A stretch of DNA of 6,428 nucleotides from Clostridia bacterium (GTDB lineage Bacteria > Bacillota > Clostridia > TANB77 > CAG-508): assembly GCA_900752095.1 (NCBI GenBank), contig CAADUD010000055.1:1-6428 (forward strand). The letters are read 5' to 3'. Made by a program: the position numbers and the translations under genes. Under the pieces are notes generated by a model that saw only the letters and a program-made list of their open reading frames with translations, was not told the DNA's origin and made no database searches. Numbering within the stretch: the stretch's first letter is position 1; each line of letters opens with the position of its first letter. This document shows positions 6,422 to 6,428 of this stretch, piece by piece.

Positions 6422-6428
6422 TTATCAA
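6400..6428. repeat. 29-base direct repeat, copy 2 (window end, inside rpsO)
   Basis: Identical to 6024-6052. The inner part encodes plausible S15 residues (IDKIIN). The outer nine or so bases bring in-frame stops where S15 coding sequence is expected. The repeat stops exactly at the end of the supplied sequence, which is typical of an assembly path that ran into an already used stretch. Confidence 0.85.

Overview
This is an AT-rich window in which every supported gene lies on the minus strand. Read in the direction of transcription (high to low coordinates), the order is rpsO (ribosomal protein S15, 5' end broken at the window edge), pnp (polynucleotide phosphorylase), a membrane family-2 glycosyltransferase, a multi-pass family-39-type glycosyltransferase, and the first 119 codons of a second family-39-type paralogue. 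The base composition, strong AAGGAG-type ribosome binding sites, sigma-A-type promoters and the rpsO-pnp order point to a low-GC Bacillota, probably a clostridial lineage. The species cannot be named from this sequence alone.

The right part (about 3700-6428) is the conserved RNA-metabolism block. S15 and PNPase are separated by 337 bases with no gene but much secondary structure. In transcript order it holds a 17-bp hairpin just after rpsO, a 16-bp almost pure A/U hairpin, a 29-base direct repeat whose second copy is the very end of the window, and a long 102-nt hairpin (about 44 base pairs) that ends 60 nt before the pnp start codon. The long hairpin pairs better as the pnp-sense RNA than as its complement. 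Its position resembles the leader stem through which Escherichia coli pnp is autoregulated by RNase III and PNPase. It is the most interesting signal here.

The left part (1-3650) is an envelope-glycan block. The family-2 enzyme has its own promoter (TTGCAA-17-TATAAT) and is followed by a long-loop hairpin with a T-tract that probably ends its transcript. The first family-39 gene then has another promoter (TAGACA-17-TATAAT). That promoter overlaps the most upstream ATG, so translation most likely starts 29 codons further in, after a Shine-Dalgarno sequence. Its paralogue follows after 30 bases in the same transcript, preceded by a duplicated copy of its own start region that forms a 7-codon mini-ORF. 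A family-2 enzyme beside lipid-linked-sugar-using family-39 transferases suggests surface polysaccharide or glycolipid assembly, but substrates cannot be read from the sequence.

At the far right edge, the S15 frame meets two stop codons about six residues before its expected start, exactly where the window runs into the 29-base repeat. This looks more like an assembly end artefact than a real pseudogene. I found no mobile element, tRNA, rRNA or CRISPR array.
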